Of a stretch of 64,000 nt of DNA, positions 10,945-21,364 are shown piece after piece; within the stretch, counting starts at the first letter, position 1; the number at the start of each line of letters is the position of its first letter. The translations under genes were made by a program, and so were the position numbers. The stretch is taken from NCBI GenBank assembly GCA_024752435.1, contig CP103021.1, forward strand, positions 434,001 through 498,000. Reading direction: 5' to 3'. Below the pieces are notes generated by a model that did no database searches, was not told the DNA's origin, and was given only the letters and a program-made list of their open reading frames with translations. Origin of the DNA: Allantophomopsis cytisporea. Taxonomy: Eukaryota > Ascomycota > Leotiomycetes > Phacidiales > Phacidiaceae.

Positions 10945-13422
10945 ATGCATTCCACTGATGATGATGATGCGGCCGCCGAGCTGCTCTGGCGCCATGCTTC
11001 CCCGGAATCGACGCGCATGTGGGAATTCAAGGCCGTGATCAACAAGAAATACCATCTCGCGCTAGACAGCTACGATGAGCTCTATCAATGGTCAATTGAC
11101 AATATTGCCTCCTTCTGGGCCGAGACCTGGGCCTTCACCGGCATCAAGGTTTCGAGGGGCTACGACAAGGTAAATAGATTGTACTTCCCTGCCATCACGT
11201 GATCTTCAACGACAACACCGGATATGTGATCAAGTGGCATGTACTTTCCCAAGATTTCCCAAGGCATAGTCACAAGACTCATGCATGTCCACTGGAAGGA
11301 AGTTCCAAGAAGGTGGGAGGATCTGCCGCGCGGTTTGAATCCGGCGAAGCAGAGCGTGATGTTCCTTTCCAGAAGCCGCCCCTTGACGTACGCGCCTGGT
11401 TTACTGACAGCTATCCCTGAACTTCATAGGTTGTCGATGATGACGCGCCTATGTTTCCGCGCCCGGATTTCTTCGAGGGGGCACGCCTGAATTTCGCGGA
11501 GAACCTGCTCTACCCCGCCGGATGCACGGTCGACGAGGCTTCTCCGGCCATTATTGCTGCGACCGAGGGGACGCGCGAGACGGTGACGTGGATCCAGCTG
11601 AGGGAGAGGGTTCGGGAATGTGCGGCTTCCATGCGCTCGTTGGGTGTGCAGGAGTCGGATAGGGTTGCGGGGTTCTTGGCTAATCATACTAATACTGTTG
11701 TTGCTATGCTGGCTGCTACTTCTATCGGTGCTATTTGGACGGGGGTTAGTCCTGATACTGGTGTTCATGCTGTTTTGGATCGGTTGGTGCAGATTGAACC
11801 TGTTCTACTGTTTGCTGATAATGCGGTTACGTATAATGGTAAGGTGCATGATGGTCATGAAAAGATTAAGGAGATTGTGAAGGAACTGAAACAGCTTCGA
11901 GCTGTTGTTATTTTCGAGACAGTTCCCGAGCACAAGACCAGACTTGAGGGTTTGGAGGTTGGAGAGGGGAAGGCCATGACTTATACAGAATTCGTCTCCT
12001 CGTAAGTCTATATTCACATATATGGAAAATACAACTGACAGCAATCCAAGAGCCTCCAACCCACACCTCCCCCTCACCTTCGCCCAACTCCCGCCCTCAC
12101 ATCCAGTCTACATCCTTTACTCCTCCGGCACAACAGGCAAACCGAAATGCATTGTGCACTCCGCAATAGGAACTCTCATCCAGCACAAAAAGGAGCACAT
12201 CCTCCACAGCGACATGCGCTCCACAGACCGCCTCTTCTACTTCACGACCTGCACCTGGATGATGTGGCACTTCCTGATATCAGGACTGGCATCTGGTCTG
12301 ACCATAATCCTATATGACGGCTCACCATTCCAGCCGTCTGGCCCGCTCTCTATGCCACTACTGATCTCCGAGCTGGGAATAACACATTTCGGCACATCGG
12401 CGAAGTACCTATCCATCCTCGAGCAAAAAGGCATCTTCCCCATGCAAGCATCTCCCGAATCTCCAGCTCTTGATCTCAAATCTTTAAGAGCGATCTACTC
12501 TACCGGCTCGCCCCTCGCACCCTCAACCTTCAAATACGTCTACCAAGCCTTCCCAACCTCCATAAACCTAGGCTCCATAACAGGTGGCACAGACATAATA
12601 TCGCTCTTCGGCGCACCGTGCCCACTTCTACCTGTACACGCTGGCGAGATCCAATGCAAAGGCCTAGGCATGGCAATCGCCTCCTTCGACCCCTCAGGAA
12701 ACGACATCTCCGCCACCGGCGAGCCAGGCGATCTCGTCTGCACGCGACCCTTCCCCTGCCAGCCCGTCGCCTTCTTCGGATCCGACGGCCCCTCCAAATA
12801 CCGCGCCTCCTATTTCGAGACCTTCCCGGGCGTGTGGCACCACGGGGATTTCATCCGCTTCAATGCGCGCACCGGCGGGCTTATCATGCTCGGGCGCTCG
12901 GATGGAGTGCTGAAACCCGCTGGTGTGAGGTTCGGTAGCGCGGAGATTTATAACGTTCTTCTGAGGAGCTTTCATGAAGTTGAGGATGCGCTTTGTATTG
13001 GGCGGCGCAGGGAGGGTGACACCGATGAGGTTGTTGTGCTGTTTTTGAAGATGGGGGACGGGTCGTTTGGGGAGGAGCTTACGGGGAGGATTAGGGAGGC
13101 CATTAGGCGCGAGTTGAGCGCTAGACATGTCCCTGGTGTTATTGTTGAGTGTCCGGAGATTCCGGTCACTACTAATGGGAAGAAGTAAGTACTTTTCTGT
13201 TTCTATTTTCTCTTGCGGGGCGGGTAGGGGTTGTTTCGTTCTTTCACTACTTTGTTACTGTTCAGATCTGCGTTTTGTTGCGTGGAAATGAGGCTAATCA
13301 CTGAATGCAGAGTTGAGGTCGCCGTCAAACAGATCCTCTGCGGTATGAACGTCAAGATCAGTGCTTCGGTCGCGAATTCGGAGTGTTTGGAGTGGTATCG
13401 CCAGTGGGCGAGGGAGAACTGA
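10945..13422 (+). CDS. Acetoacetyl-CoA synthetase (acetoacetate-CoA ligase)
   Basis: Four exons: 10945-11169, 11430-12001, 12051-13184 and 13311-13422, giving 680 aa. Introns are 260, 49 and 126 bp, and all junctions keep frame. ANL-superfamily enzyme that activates acetoacetate with ATP and CoA in the cytosol, linking ketone or leucine catabolites to sterol and fatty-acid synthesis. Seen: the N-terminal ACAS-like block (LWRHASPEST ... FWAETWAF), MFPRPDFFEGARLNFAENLLYP across the first junction region, the AMP-binding loop YSSGTTGKPK at 289-298, a GDFIRF/GRSDGVLKPAGVR hinge region, and the C-terminal TTNGKKVEVAVKQ, whose lysine near 643 is the usual catalytic or acetylated residue. The first intron is unusually long for this window. 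Length and order match acetoacetyl-CoA rather than acetyl-CoA synthetase. Confidence 0.95.
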
Positions 13423-14408
13423 GAGCTTGAAGGAAGATAGGTAGACTTAATCATGATTCATGTATATAGTCTTGAGTGTAGAAATCTCTACGACCTACAA
13501 ATCATCTCTGATTTCTTATCACACTTGTGTATCGGTGATAACGTACGACGTTGTAGGTATTATCGAGCACCTACTAAGTGTAGCTTTCTTCCCAATAATC
13601 GGACAGTCTCATTTGAGAATACTTCAATAAAGCCGTATTTGGTATCTCGTGCTTATCGGCGATATGTCGGTGAAGCAGTTCAAGCCATATACCTTCGCGA
13701 TTCACAAGAATGATGACAATGGTGGCGATGACGAGAAGAGTGATGACAGTGTGATAAGTGACAAGAACGGAATTGTCTCGGACTTTTCTTTTCGAATGGT
13801 GTACCGCAAGACATTGCAGTTGGCAGTAAGCTTCTTCCCGACAACTGATAAGTTCGGCTAGCAAACCGATTCGGACGAGTAAGGTGCTTTATGACCGGTG
13901 GCTGTGGAAAGATAAGGTATGGGGTACTTGATACTCGGTATTTGATAGATTACAATAGATTATGTGAACGTAGATATGGGAGCCCAGCATTCCACGGAAA
14001 AAACGAAAATTGTTATTCAAGTATTGAGGCATACATTATGCAATCAAGAGGTAATAAACTACGACTTCATGGCTTGTGAAGTTTATTTCCGTTCTCGTTG
14101 CGCGAGAGTTATCTTGGCTTGATCAAGATACCAACATGGCAATGCTTACATGTCGGACTCCAATCATACTCTGACACAAATCTCGACTAAAGCTTTCTTG
14201 AATCACAATGATGAGTCCCATAATAAGCATTCTGCCATGAAACAGCACCGTTATTGCGCTGCCGCTTCTTTACTGACATAAAAATAACAGCAGCATCTAT
14301 CCTGATCGAAACTGAATAACAGCCACCAGCGAAAGCTAACGGCATCAGTCAACTCGATCAGAATCCGCACGATATCTCAACTAGATTTCAAAGTAAGCAC
14401 CACTGATT
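13423..14408. other. AT-rich intergenic region before the Cys-rich gene array
   Basis: No supported gene. Overlapping ORFs on both strands at 13574-13864 lack recognisable features. A TATA-like CATAAAAATA stretch near 14280-14295 lies upstream of the first Cys-rich gene. Confidence 0.5.
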
Positions 14409-14594
14409 ATGTGCACAATGACGCAAACTGTGTATACCTGTGGTTGCAAAAGCGTCCCTAAACTCTCAAGGGAATGCGAGAAACACAAGAAGAAGCCATG
14501 GGAGTGGTGTTCAAAGAGCTCCATTCAACAAATTTCCTATCCATGTTACTGTGTGAGATGCGAGTCGGCGGCTACTCCAGCGCAGAGGCATTAG
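14409..14594 (+). CDS. Small Cys-rich protein A (MC-x8-CG family)
   Basis: Intronless 61-aa ORF with no signal peptide, so probably intracellular. Cysteines are at 2, 11, 13, 23, 34, 46, 48 and 51. The motif M-C-x8-C-G-C (the usual histidine replaced by C13) and the final C-x2-C at 48-51 suggest a small metal-binding, probably zinc, fold; this is inference. It aligns without gaps to the 61-aa neighbour at 15189-15374 (25 of 61 identical by my hand count, including C2, Y9, C11, G12, C23, C34, C48, C51). The stop is TAG at codon 62, and the same frame stays open for 24 more codons. I do not recognise a named family and assign no function. Confidence 0.65.
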   Translation: MCTMTQTVYTCGCKSVPKLSRECEKHKKKPWEWCSKSSIQQISYPCYCVRCESAATPAQRH

Positions 14595-15188
14595 AATATC
14601 CTCAAAGGCTATATGCACTTGCTGAAGAGGCGACAAGAGGGGTATGAAAAGTTTGATACGGGCATTTGAAGTTACAAAACCGTGGAGTACATTGGCATAG
14701 CGTTGATCTAAGTAACAATAGATTTCGTGCAAGTGACTCGGCTGACTTGTGAGATGAGTGAGACAATAGCTCTAGACCTCTACTTATTATAACAATTGAA
14801 TTCTTTTCGACCGTTTTCCACGATAATGCTGCAGGGGACAAGGTTGATGATTTTTAGTTGAAGTAAAAGATCTGATTATCTGTGTATGAAGTCTACTGAT
14901 ACTTGGATGCATAAGCCTTGTGCAGAGCTCATCTGACCGCGAGTGAGCCTCATTCGTAAGACGAGAGATAATGTGCTCATGAAAGTGAGCAATACACTCA
15001 GCATTTTCTATAAATCAACTCTTGAACCATTTTGACTTCGCTCATCCTAACTACAACAACAACCAAGAAAGACCAAACTCAAGTTAACAAGTACCACAAC
15101 AAAGTCAACAACTTCAACAAGACAACACCGTTGCAGCGTCTGTGCTATCCACATACCTCAAGTCATATCATCATACGGACCAGGTAGT
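14595..15188. other. Spacer between Cys-rich genes A and B
   Basis: Carries the downstream open frame of gene A (to 14669) and the promoter and leader of gene B, which has a TATA-like element at 15009-15015 and a long A/C-rich leader (15040-15130). No other gene seen. Confidence 0.5.
15009..15015 (+). promoter_or_regulatory. TATA-like element of Cys-rich gene B
   Basis: TATAAAT, 174-180 bases upstream of the ATG at 15189; an ACAAC-rich, 5'-UTR-like stretch lies between them. Assignment is by position only. Confidence 0.4.
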
Positions 15189-15374
15189 ATGTGCACCTAC
15201 ACGCAGTTTGTCTACGGCTGCGGCCATGTTGGTCTGCCCACGCTCGAGCGCATGTGCAAGAAGCAGAAAGAGAAACCATCGCAGCTATGCCCAAATAAGA
15301 CTACTCAGCAGGTCTCACATTCACATAATTGCATCAGGTGCGAGACAGAGAATTCCGCTGGACGCTGGTGGTAG
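15189..15374 (+). CDS. Small Cys/His-rich protein B (MC-x8-CGH family)
   Basis: Intronless 61-aa ORF, a paralogue of the neighbours on both sides. It begins MCTYTQFVYGCGH: C2, C11 and H13, then C23, C34, H44, H46, C48 and C51. Spacing matches gene A exactly; gene C shares C2, C11, G12, H13, C23, C48 and C51. The core is basic (KKQKEK). No signal peptide or membrane segment. It terminates at TAG in codon 62, the same aligned position as gene A, and the frame then runs on for 28 codons to another TAG. A GTAGAA...GGCAG intron spanning the stop is conceivable but lacks a good branch site. A zinc-binding role is inferred from the Cys/His layout only. Confidence 0.7.
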   Translation: MCTYTQFVYGCGHVGLPTLERMCKKQKEKPSQLCPNKTTQQVSHSHNCIRCETENSAGRWW

Positions 15375-15879
15375 AAATCTCTTCGGGGTTTGGATATCGA
15401 GGCTGAGAAAGGGGGAGAGAACTGGGCTTGGGCAGTTAGTCTGCAACAGCATTCATCATAGCATGGCGTTGGTTTTATTGGATACGGAATTGGATCAAGT
15501 GCGTTAAATTCCTTTTTTTTTGAGATGACCATGGTGATAGTCCTTTATTGCCTTGGAATGAAAGGTCCAGTGACTTGTGACCAATATGGCTATTGTCATG
15601 TGCGTGTAGTAACATCATTTGCTGTAACCATACAGGAGATAAGACACAGTGCTAAGTGCAGCAACAGCTCAGGTCACGCAGTTACTGAGGATCAGTTCAT
15701 ATGTTGTGTACAGTAACCATACACATCGTGGTCGATGGTTGTTCGTCAGTCGCTGTATACTCTTTGGCTACTATGAATGCAAAGACTTTTAGCTTCTTCA
15801 TATCCGCTTCATCTTCTATATTACAATCTATAAACACAAGTCAAGTCCAGTCATCAACAGTTGATCTGCAACCAACAAC
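15375..15879. other. Spacer between Cys-rich genes B and C
   Basis: Holds the in-frame extension after gene B (to 15461) and, at 15392-15409, GGATATCGAGGCTGAGAA, which resembles sequence just after the stop of the dispersed paralogue at 53.5 kb. The promoter of gene C is at the right end. Confidence 0.5.
15829..15835 (+). promoter_or_regulatory. TATA-like element of Cys-rich gene C
   Basis: TATAAAC, 45-51 bases before the ATG at 15880, followed by an AC-rich leader. Confidence 0.4.
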
Positions 15880-16158
15880 ATGTGCGAAGTCGAGGATAGT
15901 TACTTTACCTGTGGGCATAGCGGATGGTGTTTTCCACAGGGCCCATGTGAGAAGCAGGAAGTTATCGGGAAGAATGGGGACTGCGGCCAGAAACGCATCA
16001 CGGTGGTCACCAAGTATCGTTGCCCAGACTGCCTGGATGCTTTGAACGAACAGCTCATCCAAAACAGAACAACAGAATGGGTCTTATGTAGTTCGGGAGA
16101 GAGGATAAGCCAATTCCCTCCAAATCTCAATGCTACACCTCACGTCTGGAAGCACTGA
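15880..16158 (+). CDS. Small Cys/His-rich protein C (MC-x8-CGH family, 92 aa)
   Basis: Intronless 92-aa ORF starting MCEVEDSYFTCGH. Cysteines are at 2, 11, 17, 23, 35, 48 and 51, with H13 and a CPDC knuckle at 48-51, so the framework matches genes A and B. Unlike them it continues for 41 residues after the CxxC, ending in a polar tail with one further Cys (EWVLCSSGERISQF). No signal peptide. This copy suggests the ancestral protein had a C-terminal tail, which matters for interpreting the TAG codons in A and B. Function unknown; possible small zinc-binding protein. Confidence 0.7.
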   Translation: MCEVEDSYFTCGHSGWCFPQGPCEKQEVIGKNGDCGQKRITVVTKYRCPDCLDALNEQLIQNRTTEWVLCSSGERISQFPPNLNATPHVWKH

Positions 16159-17011
16159 ATATGGCGGAGGACCTGTGTTTTCCGATCTCTATTGGTTCAA
16201 CGAGTCGTAGTTGAAGATATCTATAGCCTGGTTTTAGTAATGTAACACTTTGAATTGTTCTTAATAGCTGAAACTTAACAATTGTGAGCAAGGAATCGAG
16301 AAGCATGGTAAGTATGTTTGAATATTAGTTTTGGATAGTGGTGGAGATCAAAACGTCTATCCACTATTTAGTAAGTTTCATCTGGAGCACTTGGCAAGAG
16401 TTATTGACAATAAATCATATGTATAAACTTGAGTTAGAGCAGAGAAAAGGATGGGAGAAGGAATGATGGTTGTGCAAGCGTTATGCAGGAGGATTGAGCC
16501 CAGGTATGAATCGTATGCCATCAGCCTTCCGGGTATCGTCATGAGTCAAGAGTCGCTATAATGGACTATTTACTCTTGTCGGTTCTAGAAGATGAGCACT
16601 TGAGGTGGGATACTGATGAGGCCTACCACATTCGTAAGCTCCTATCAGAGTACGAAATATGGAGACAAGACAAGACAAGGGTGAAAGAGTATATGCCTTT
16701 TATCGTCATAGCAGAAACTTGGATCGTGAGAAACCTTTGTCAACCCTTGCACTTTATAACCTTTAAAGTGTATTCCGTAATCTACTCTGTCAGTAACCTA
16801 ACTTCTGATTTCGCTTCCTAGTAGCAATGCTTGCCGATCTGATCATAGCGAAGAATGAACCACACATGAATCTGTCTCAGGTGGACAATACCAGTTTTCT
16901 ATGTAAGGCTGTGTCGTGAAAATGCCAATATCCCATTTTCCTGAACGCCCGATATACCTATGATACACAAGAAGTACATATTTGTCTGCCGATTCCGCTC
17001 GTCCAAATATC
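16159..17011. other. Intergenic, possible orphan ORF
   Basis: An 86-codon + strand ORF at 16561-16821 has plausible helical composition (EAYHIRKLLSEYEIWRQDK) but no known motif, and could be a gene fragment. The rest is AT-rich, with the 3' flank of the mL43 gene on the right. Confidence 0.35.
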
Positions 17012-17542
17012 TTATACAGTAATTCCTCCACTGTGGTAAGGACTCCATACACCTCTGACACTGTCGTTGATACTCTTCACAGGCTTGGTGACCTTCTTAA
17101 TCTTCTCTCCACTGGCATCTCTCAAAAGTTCTGCCTTCTTCATGATTTGCCCCGGCTCCAAATTTCTGACACAAATTGCCTTCTCGCCGCCATTGATGTA
17201 GTGACCCTTAATGACAGGGTGTTTGCGCGGACGTGGGGAAACAGTGATTTCGATCTGAGGGTTTTGCTTCGCGAATTTAGGGAGGCTGGTCTTGAGGAAA
17301 GCGCTGTATGAGTAGTTAGCAAGATCGTCCTGCAATCATTCTCTCTCGAGCCGGGCAATTGATTCGTACTTCATGCCCTTGGAGCTTCCAGCCCAGTCAC
17401 AGTAGTGAAAGTCAAGGCGTTTGCATTGGAGGATGAAGGCGCCAACGCCATTCTATCATCAAATTAGTATAAATAAAGATACCATCATGAGCAATAGTCT
17501 TACCTGACCGGTAGTCGCTTTCCGTAATGCTACGATAGTCAT
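17012..17542 (-). CDS. MRPL51: Mitochondrial large-subunit ribosomal protein mL43 (yeast Mrpl51 type)
   Basis: Three exons on the minus strand: 17542-17504, 17452-17370 and 17303-17012, giving 137 aa. Introns are 51 and 66 bp; the second has TTGCTAAC before CATACAG. The spliced protein reads MTIVALRKATTGQ-NGVGAFILQCKRLDFHYCDWAG-SSKGMNAFLKTSLPKFA, then HPVIKGHYINGGEKAICVRN, AELLRDASGEK and a C-terminal RGVWSPYHSGG. These are hallmark segments of the L51/S25/CI-B8 thioredoxin-like fold in fungal mL43, a structural component of the 54S mitoribosome. The ATG at 17542 is the first in frame and gives family-typical length. It shares a 252-bp divergent promoter with U1-70K. Confidence 0.93.
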
Positions 17543-17794
17543 CTTGATGTGTAGATTGTCTTTGGCTTCTGTCGCAATTGTCGTGGTGCTCACATTGCGG
17601 AATAAATTCGAGGTCACGTGGATAGCCTTACCGTTCTGAGCTGTGCACCAGGTTGCGAAACGCGGCCGCTCTGGAAAAGGCAATCATCGCAAGCTCACCA
17701 CATCAACTGCAGCTCTGTCCATAAACAACTACAACACGTTCTCAAAAGAACATCACCACGCGCAACACAATCGACCAGATTGTTCAGCGCAACC
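17543..17794. promoter_or_regulatory. Divergent promoter of mL43 and U1-70K
   Basis: 252 bp separate the two start codons, so both core promoters and 5' UTRs must lie here. No clear TATA box; a GCGGCCGC palindrome sits near 17661-17668. Confidence 0.7.
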
Positions 17795-19531
17795 ATGACG
17801 GATAAATTACCACCAAACCTTCTCGCGCTTTTTGCGCCTCGCCCTCCTCTCAGATGGGTTCCTCCTTCTGACCACGCGCCTGCTGATCGTAAAACCGCGA
17901 ACATCTCTGGTGTCGCAGCCTTCCTTCCACAGCTCGAAGAATACAAACAAACGGACGTCTACGATCCAACAGAGAGTTGGCTCCAGCGAAAGGACCGTAT
18001 CAAACTGGAAAAGAAGATGGCACAGCTCAAGATGGAGACAGAAGGCCCTACTAATTGTAAGGCTGACCCTGACTATAATTGTTCATCAACACTTCTTTGC
18101 ACATTTTCCTCCTATCATCTGTGGAATCAAATGCTAATTCATTTCAGACAAGCCTAATGAAGACCCAAACATCAGAGGAGATGCTTTCAAGACACTGATC
18201 GTCGCACGACTCAGCTATGAAGCAAACGAGAAGGACTTGGAGAATGAGTTCGGCAGATTTGGTCCTATTGAGCGCGTACGTTCCACATTATTACCCTCGA
18301 ATTTACTTACGAGGCTTTTTCTAACTACAATAGATTCGCATTGTTGTTGACACCCACCAAGATGACGTAAAGTCGAACAAGAAGAGAAAGCCTCACCGAG
18401 GATATGCCTTCATCGTATTCGAGAAGGAGAAAGACATGAGAGGTAACACAGCCATAGAATCTATTCCCATCTTCAAACACTCCAGCACAAGGCTATATAT
18501 GCAATGTCAATCCGTTGAGGATTGGCAGATGAGTTCCTTCGGGTGCCTACATCTTGGTAATTCTTGCATTGGCGCTCAAGCTTGCCTGCAATGTCTCATT
18601 ATTTCCCTTTGTTTTTCTTTCTTCCTCCCCTCGTGCCCAAGGTATACAAGTATGGGCAAGTAGACTGACAATTGCGCTTTGCTCGCGCTCTTTAATAGCT
18701 GCTTTAGAACGTTGTGATGGTATCCGAATCAAAGACAGACGCATCAAGGTAGATGTCGAACGCGGCAGAACTGTCAAGGGTTGGAAGCCTCGTCGCTTTG
18801 GTGGTGGTCTCGGAGGACGTGGATACACCAGAGCCGCACCACCCCGCCCTATGGGCGGTTACGGAGCCCCTGCTGGCCCAGGATTCAGCCGCGGTGGTGG
18901 TTTCCGTGGAGGGCTTGAAGGTGGTGGACGTGGTCGCGGTGGATTTAGAGGAGGTGGATTCGGAGATCGTGGTGGTAGAGGTGGTATCGGCTACCAAGGC
19001 GGCGGAGGCTTCTCATCCCGAGGAGGTCATGGTGGTGATCGTGGAGATCGTGGAGACCGCGGAGACCGTGGAGGAAGTGATCGCGGTGGTGACCGTGGTG
19101 GTGATCGTGACCGTGGAGGCTACAGCGGCTCCAACGGCTATTCGGCCCCTCCAAACGCACCAGCTGGACCAGGCTCACGTGGTGGATACAGCGGTGGTGG
19201 GTATGGCAGAGGTGGCTACGGTGGTTCTGGCTCTCCTGATCGTAATGGCTCTTCCGGAGGTGGGTATGATCGCGGACCAAGTCGCTCTTACGAAGACCGC
19301 TCTGGTGGGTATCGCGGCAGCAGCAGCCGTGGTTATGGAGATCGCGACCGTGACCGTGGTGATCCTCGTGGCGGCAGCGGCAGCAACATGGAGCCAGTGA
19401 GACCAAGGGAGAGTGGTGGGTACCGTGACCGTGATGACTACGGAGGACGACCAAGAGAAGAGGATTCCCGCAAGAGAGGTTACGAGGGCGGTAGTAGCTA
19501 CGAGGATCCAAGGAAGCTCAGAAGGTATTAG
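17795..19531 (+). CDS. SNP1: U1 snRNP 70 kDa protein
   Basis: Four exons: 17795-18056, 18148-18275, 18334-18442 and 18699-19531, giving 443 aa. Introns are 91, 58 and 256 bp. Binds stem-loop I of U1 snRNA for 5' splice-site recognition in the nucleus. The N-terminal U1-70K domain is seen (LPPNLLALFAPRPPLRW, then YDPTESWLQRKDRIKLEKK). The RRM has RNP2 LIVARL at 104-109 and RNP1 RGYAFIVF at 152-159, then ALERCDGIRIKDRRIKVDVERG. From about residue 195 there is a long Gly/Arg/Asp-rich RGG and RD tail. The start at 17795 gives the canonical N-terminus MTDKLPPNLLALF; an upstream in-frame ATG at 17618 lies within the divergent promoter. The third intron splits the RRM after MR and is the longest in the gene. 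Confidence 0.96.
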
Positions 19532-20140
19532 ACTCGGAGTGGTGGGTTCTCGAGTATTCATGTTTTCTCTTCCTCTTCTAGGGGTAAGCGATTCTTGGAT
19601 GCGTGATCTTCCAAACAGGTGGTATGATCTGGAGATCTGCTTACGACCAGCTTCTTGACTCGATTTGCCATTTCTACTGCTTTCACAATTACAATACGGA
19701 AAAGAGATTCTTCGGAGTCATGGTAACACGACCCTTCTCCCCACGACCTTCGACTTTATTGCGCCACACTTATGGCTGATTTCGACAAATTAAGCTACGC
19801 TCACTATGTTTCTTGGCCTGCTTGTGCTTCTCAAAAATGTATTCTACGAACAAAATTTCCTTGGTGAGTATGGATGTAGCATCAATGGTTTCAACAAAAG
19901 GCTCTGATCTGGGGATTTGGAGGTAAGAAGGATACATAATCCAAGAATGGACTTATGCACTAGTTGTCCTCTGTAATATAATGAATATTCACATGCCGTG
20001 ACGACTTGGAAGTGAAAATCTGTATGACTGATTGCTTGACTTTTCAATGTTTTGTATATCCGATTCCCAATGAAATGAACCTTTGCGCCGGTCATAGCGT
20101 CGTCAAATGGTGTATGTTACAATATCTATATTTATGCCCT
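19532..20140. other. Convergent 3' intergenic region between U1-70K and MRT4
   Basis: Both neighbours end here, so it should contain two 3' UTRs. No additional gene or structure seen. Confidence 0.6.
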
Positions 20141-21006
20141 TTACTCATCCATGCTCTCTGGGTCGATCTCTGTAACTTCATTCGTTGCAGCAGACCAGTA
20201 TCTGTAAAAAAAATTAGTCCAAATCCTAATCAACGATTACCACCTTGTCAGGAGGGAGACTTACGCAACAAGATCGACCTTAAACTCCGCAGTAGCAACG
20301 CCAAATAACTTTAACAATCTTGTCTGTCTAGAATCCAAAACCTTACCCTCCTCACACACAGTGTACTCGTTCTGTAGTGTGATTCTTCCCTTATCCAAGC
20401 TCGTGGGTACGTTCAGTTTTCTCAACTCTGGCTCCAAGCTGTGTGCCATAGGAGTGTCCTCCTCGGTATCAATCTCGCCTCCCATGCTGTACACGATCCC
20501 GGCTGGGATGGTGAAAGTACGGGACGCTGGGGTGCCGGCGCGCGCAAAATCGGTGTGAAGGGAGTTGGAGAAGTATTCCGAAATAGCGGATGGCTCGCGG
20601 TCAGTGAAGAGGAGTCCTACGTTGCCCGCAAGGTATTTGGAGAGCTTGGATGTGTTGGTTTGGTATTCATCTTCTGGGTTGAGACCCAAGGCCTTGGCCA
20701 TAACTTTGGTCTTGCCGAAGAAAAGTCTATCAAAGCGCATACCATTAGTACTTTTTTCCTCTTCTTGTTCTTGACTTCTGCCTTCTCATGGATCGTGGAA
20801 AGTTTTAGAACATACCTGCTGTCAGAAAACTCAGTGCGAACATCCTTCAAGTATGTGTTGCGCATGTTCTCAACGGAGAAAACGAAGCAGTATTGATATT
20901 TATCAAGAGACTCGCGCACATTTGCGAAAAGCTTCAAGGATAACTCTTTTCCCTTCTTCTCGACTTGCGACAAATGAACGACACGCGCGCGCTTAGACTT
21001 AGGCAT
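20141..21006 (-). CDS. MRT4: Ribosome assembly factor Mrt4 (mRNA turnover protein 4)
   Basis: Three exons on the minus strand: 21006-20816, 20726-20265 and 20201-20141, giving 237 aa, close to the family's usual length. Introns are 89 and 63 bp. Mrt4 is a nucleolar/nuclear paralogue of stalk protein P0 (uL10) that occupies the P0 site on pre-60S particles. Seen: MPKSKRARVVHLSQVEKKG at the start, the L10-like core (YQYCFVFSVENMRNTYLKDVR), LFFGKTKVMAKALG just after the first junction, and GNVGLLFTDREP. The last short exon supplies an acidic tail ending ESMDE. Divergent from MDM10. Confidence 0.95.
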
Positions 21007-21364
21007 CTTGATGGATAGAGTTGATTGTTGGTGTTGTAAGAGAGAGTGGGTGTAGAAGGAATGGTGTGGGGTGAAGTCGAGTTTGAAGTGGTGATTTGAG
21101 ATTCGATGCGAGATGGCAGATTTGGGATTTTTTTCAATTGGATGGGCAGAATTGGGCGGTGTGTTGCCGCTAAACCTTATCGTGGGTCAGGGACCGGCCA
21201 TTTACCGACTGGCTTGACTTCGATCATGCATCTTTATGGTTGGAGCTTCCGATTCAAGACAGCTTCTGAATAGCTTCGATTATTTTGCTTTTTGAGCTTG
21301 AAGAAGTCATTGACATGCAGTGAGAGATTGCTGGTTAATCGATCGACATTGGATGGTCGTGAGG
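21007..21364. promoter_or_regulatory. Divergent promoter of MRT4 and MDM10
   Basis: 358 bp between the two start codons. No strong TATA box seen; both genes are housekeeping. Confidence 0.65.

Noticed and set aside
13574..13864. 96-codon minus ORF with a hydrophobic stretch
   Set aside because: An overlapping + ORF of similar size, no homology recognised, and it lies in AT-rich intergenic DNA.
18753..19511. Long ORFs in other frames over the RGG tail of U1-70K
   Set aside because: Created by the GGN/CGN codon repetition of the real RGG-rich exon; no independent support.
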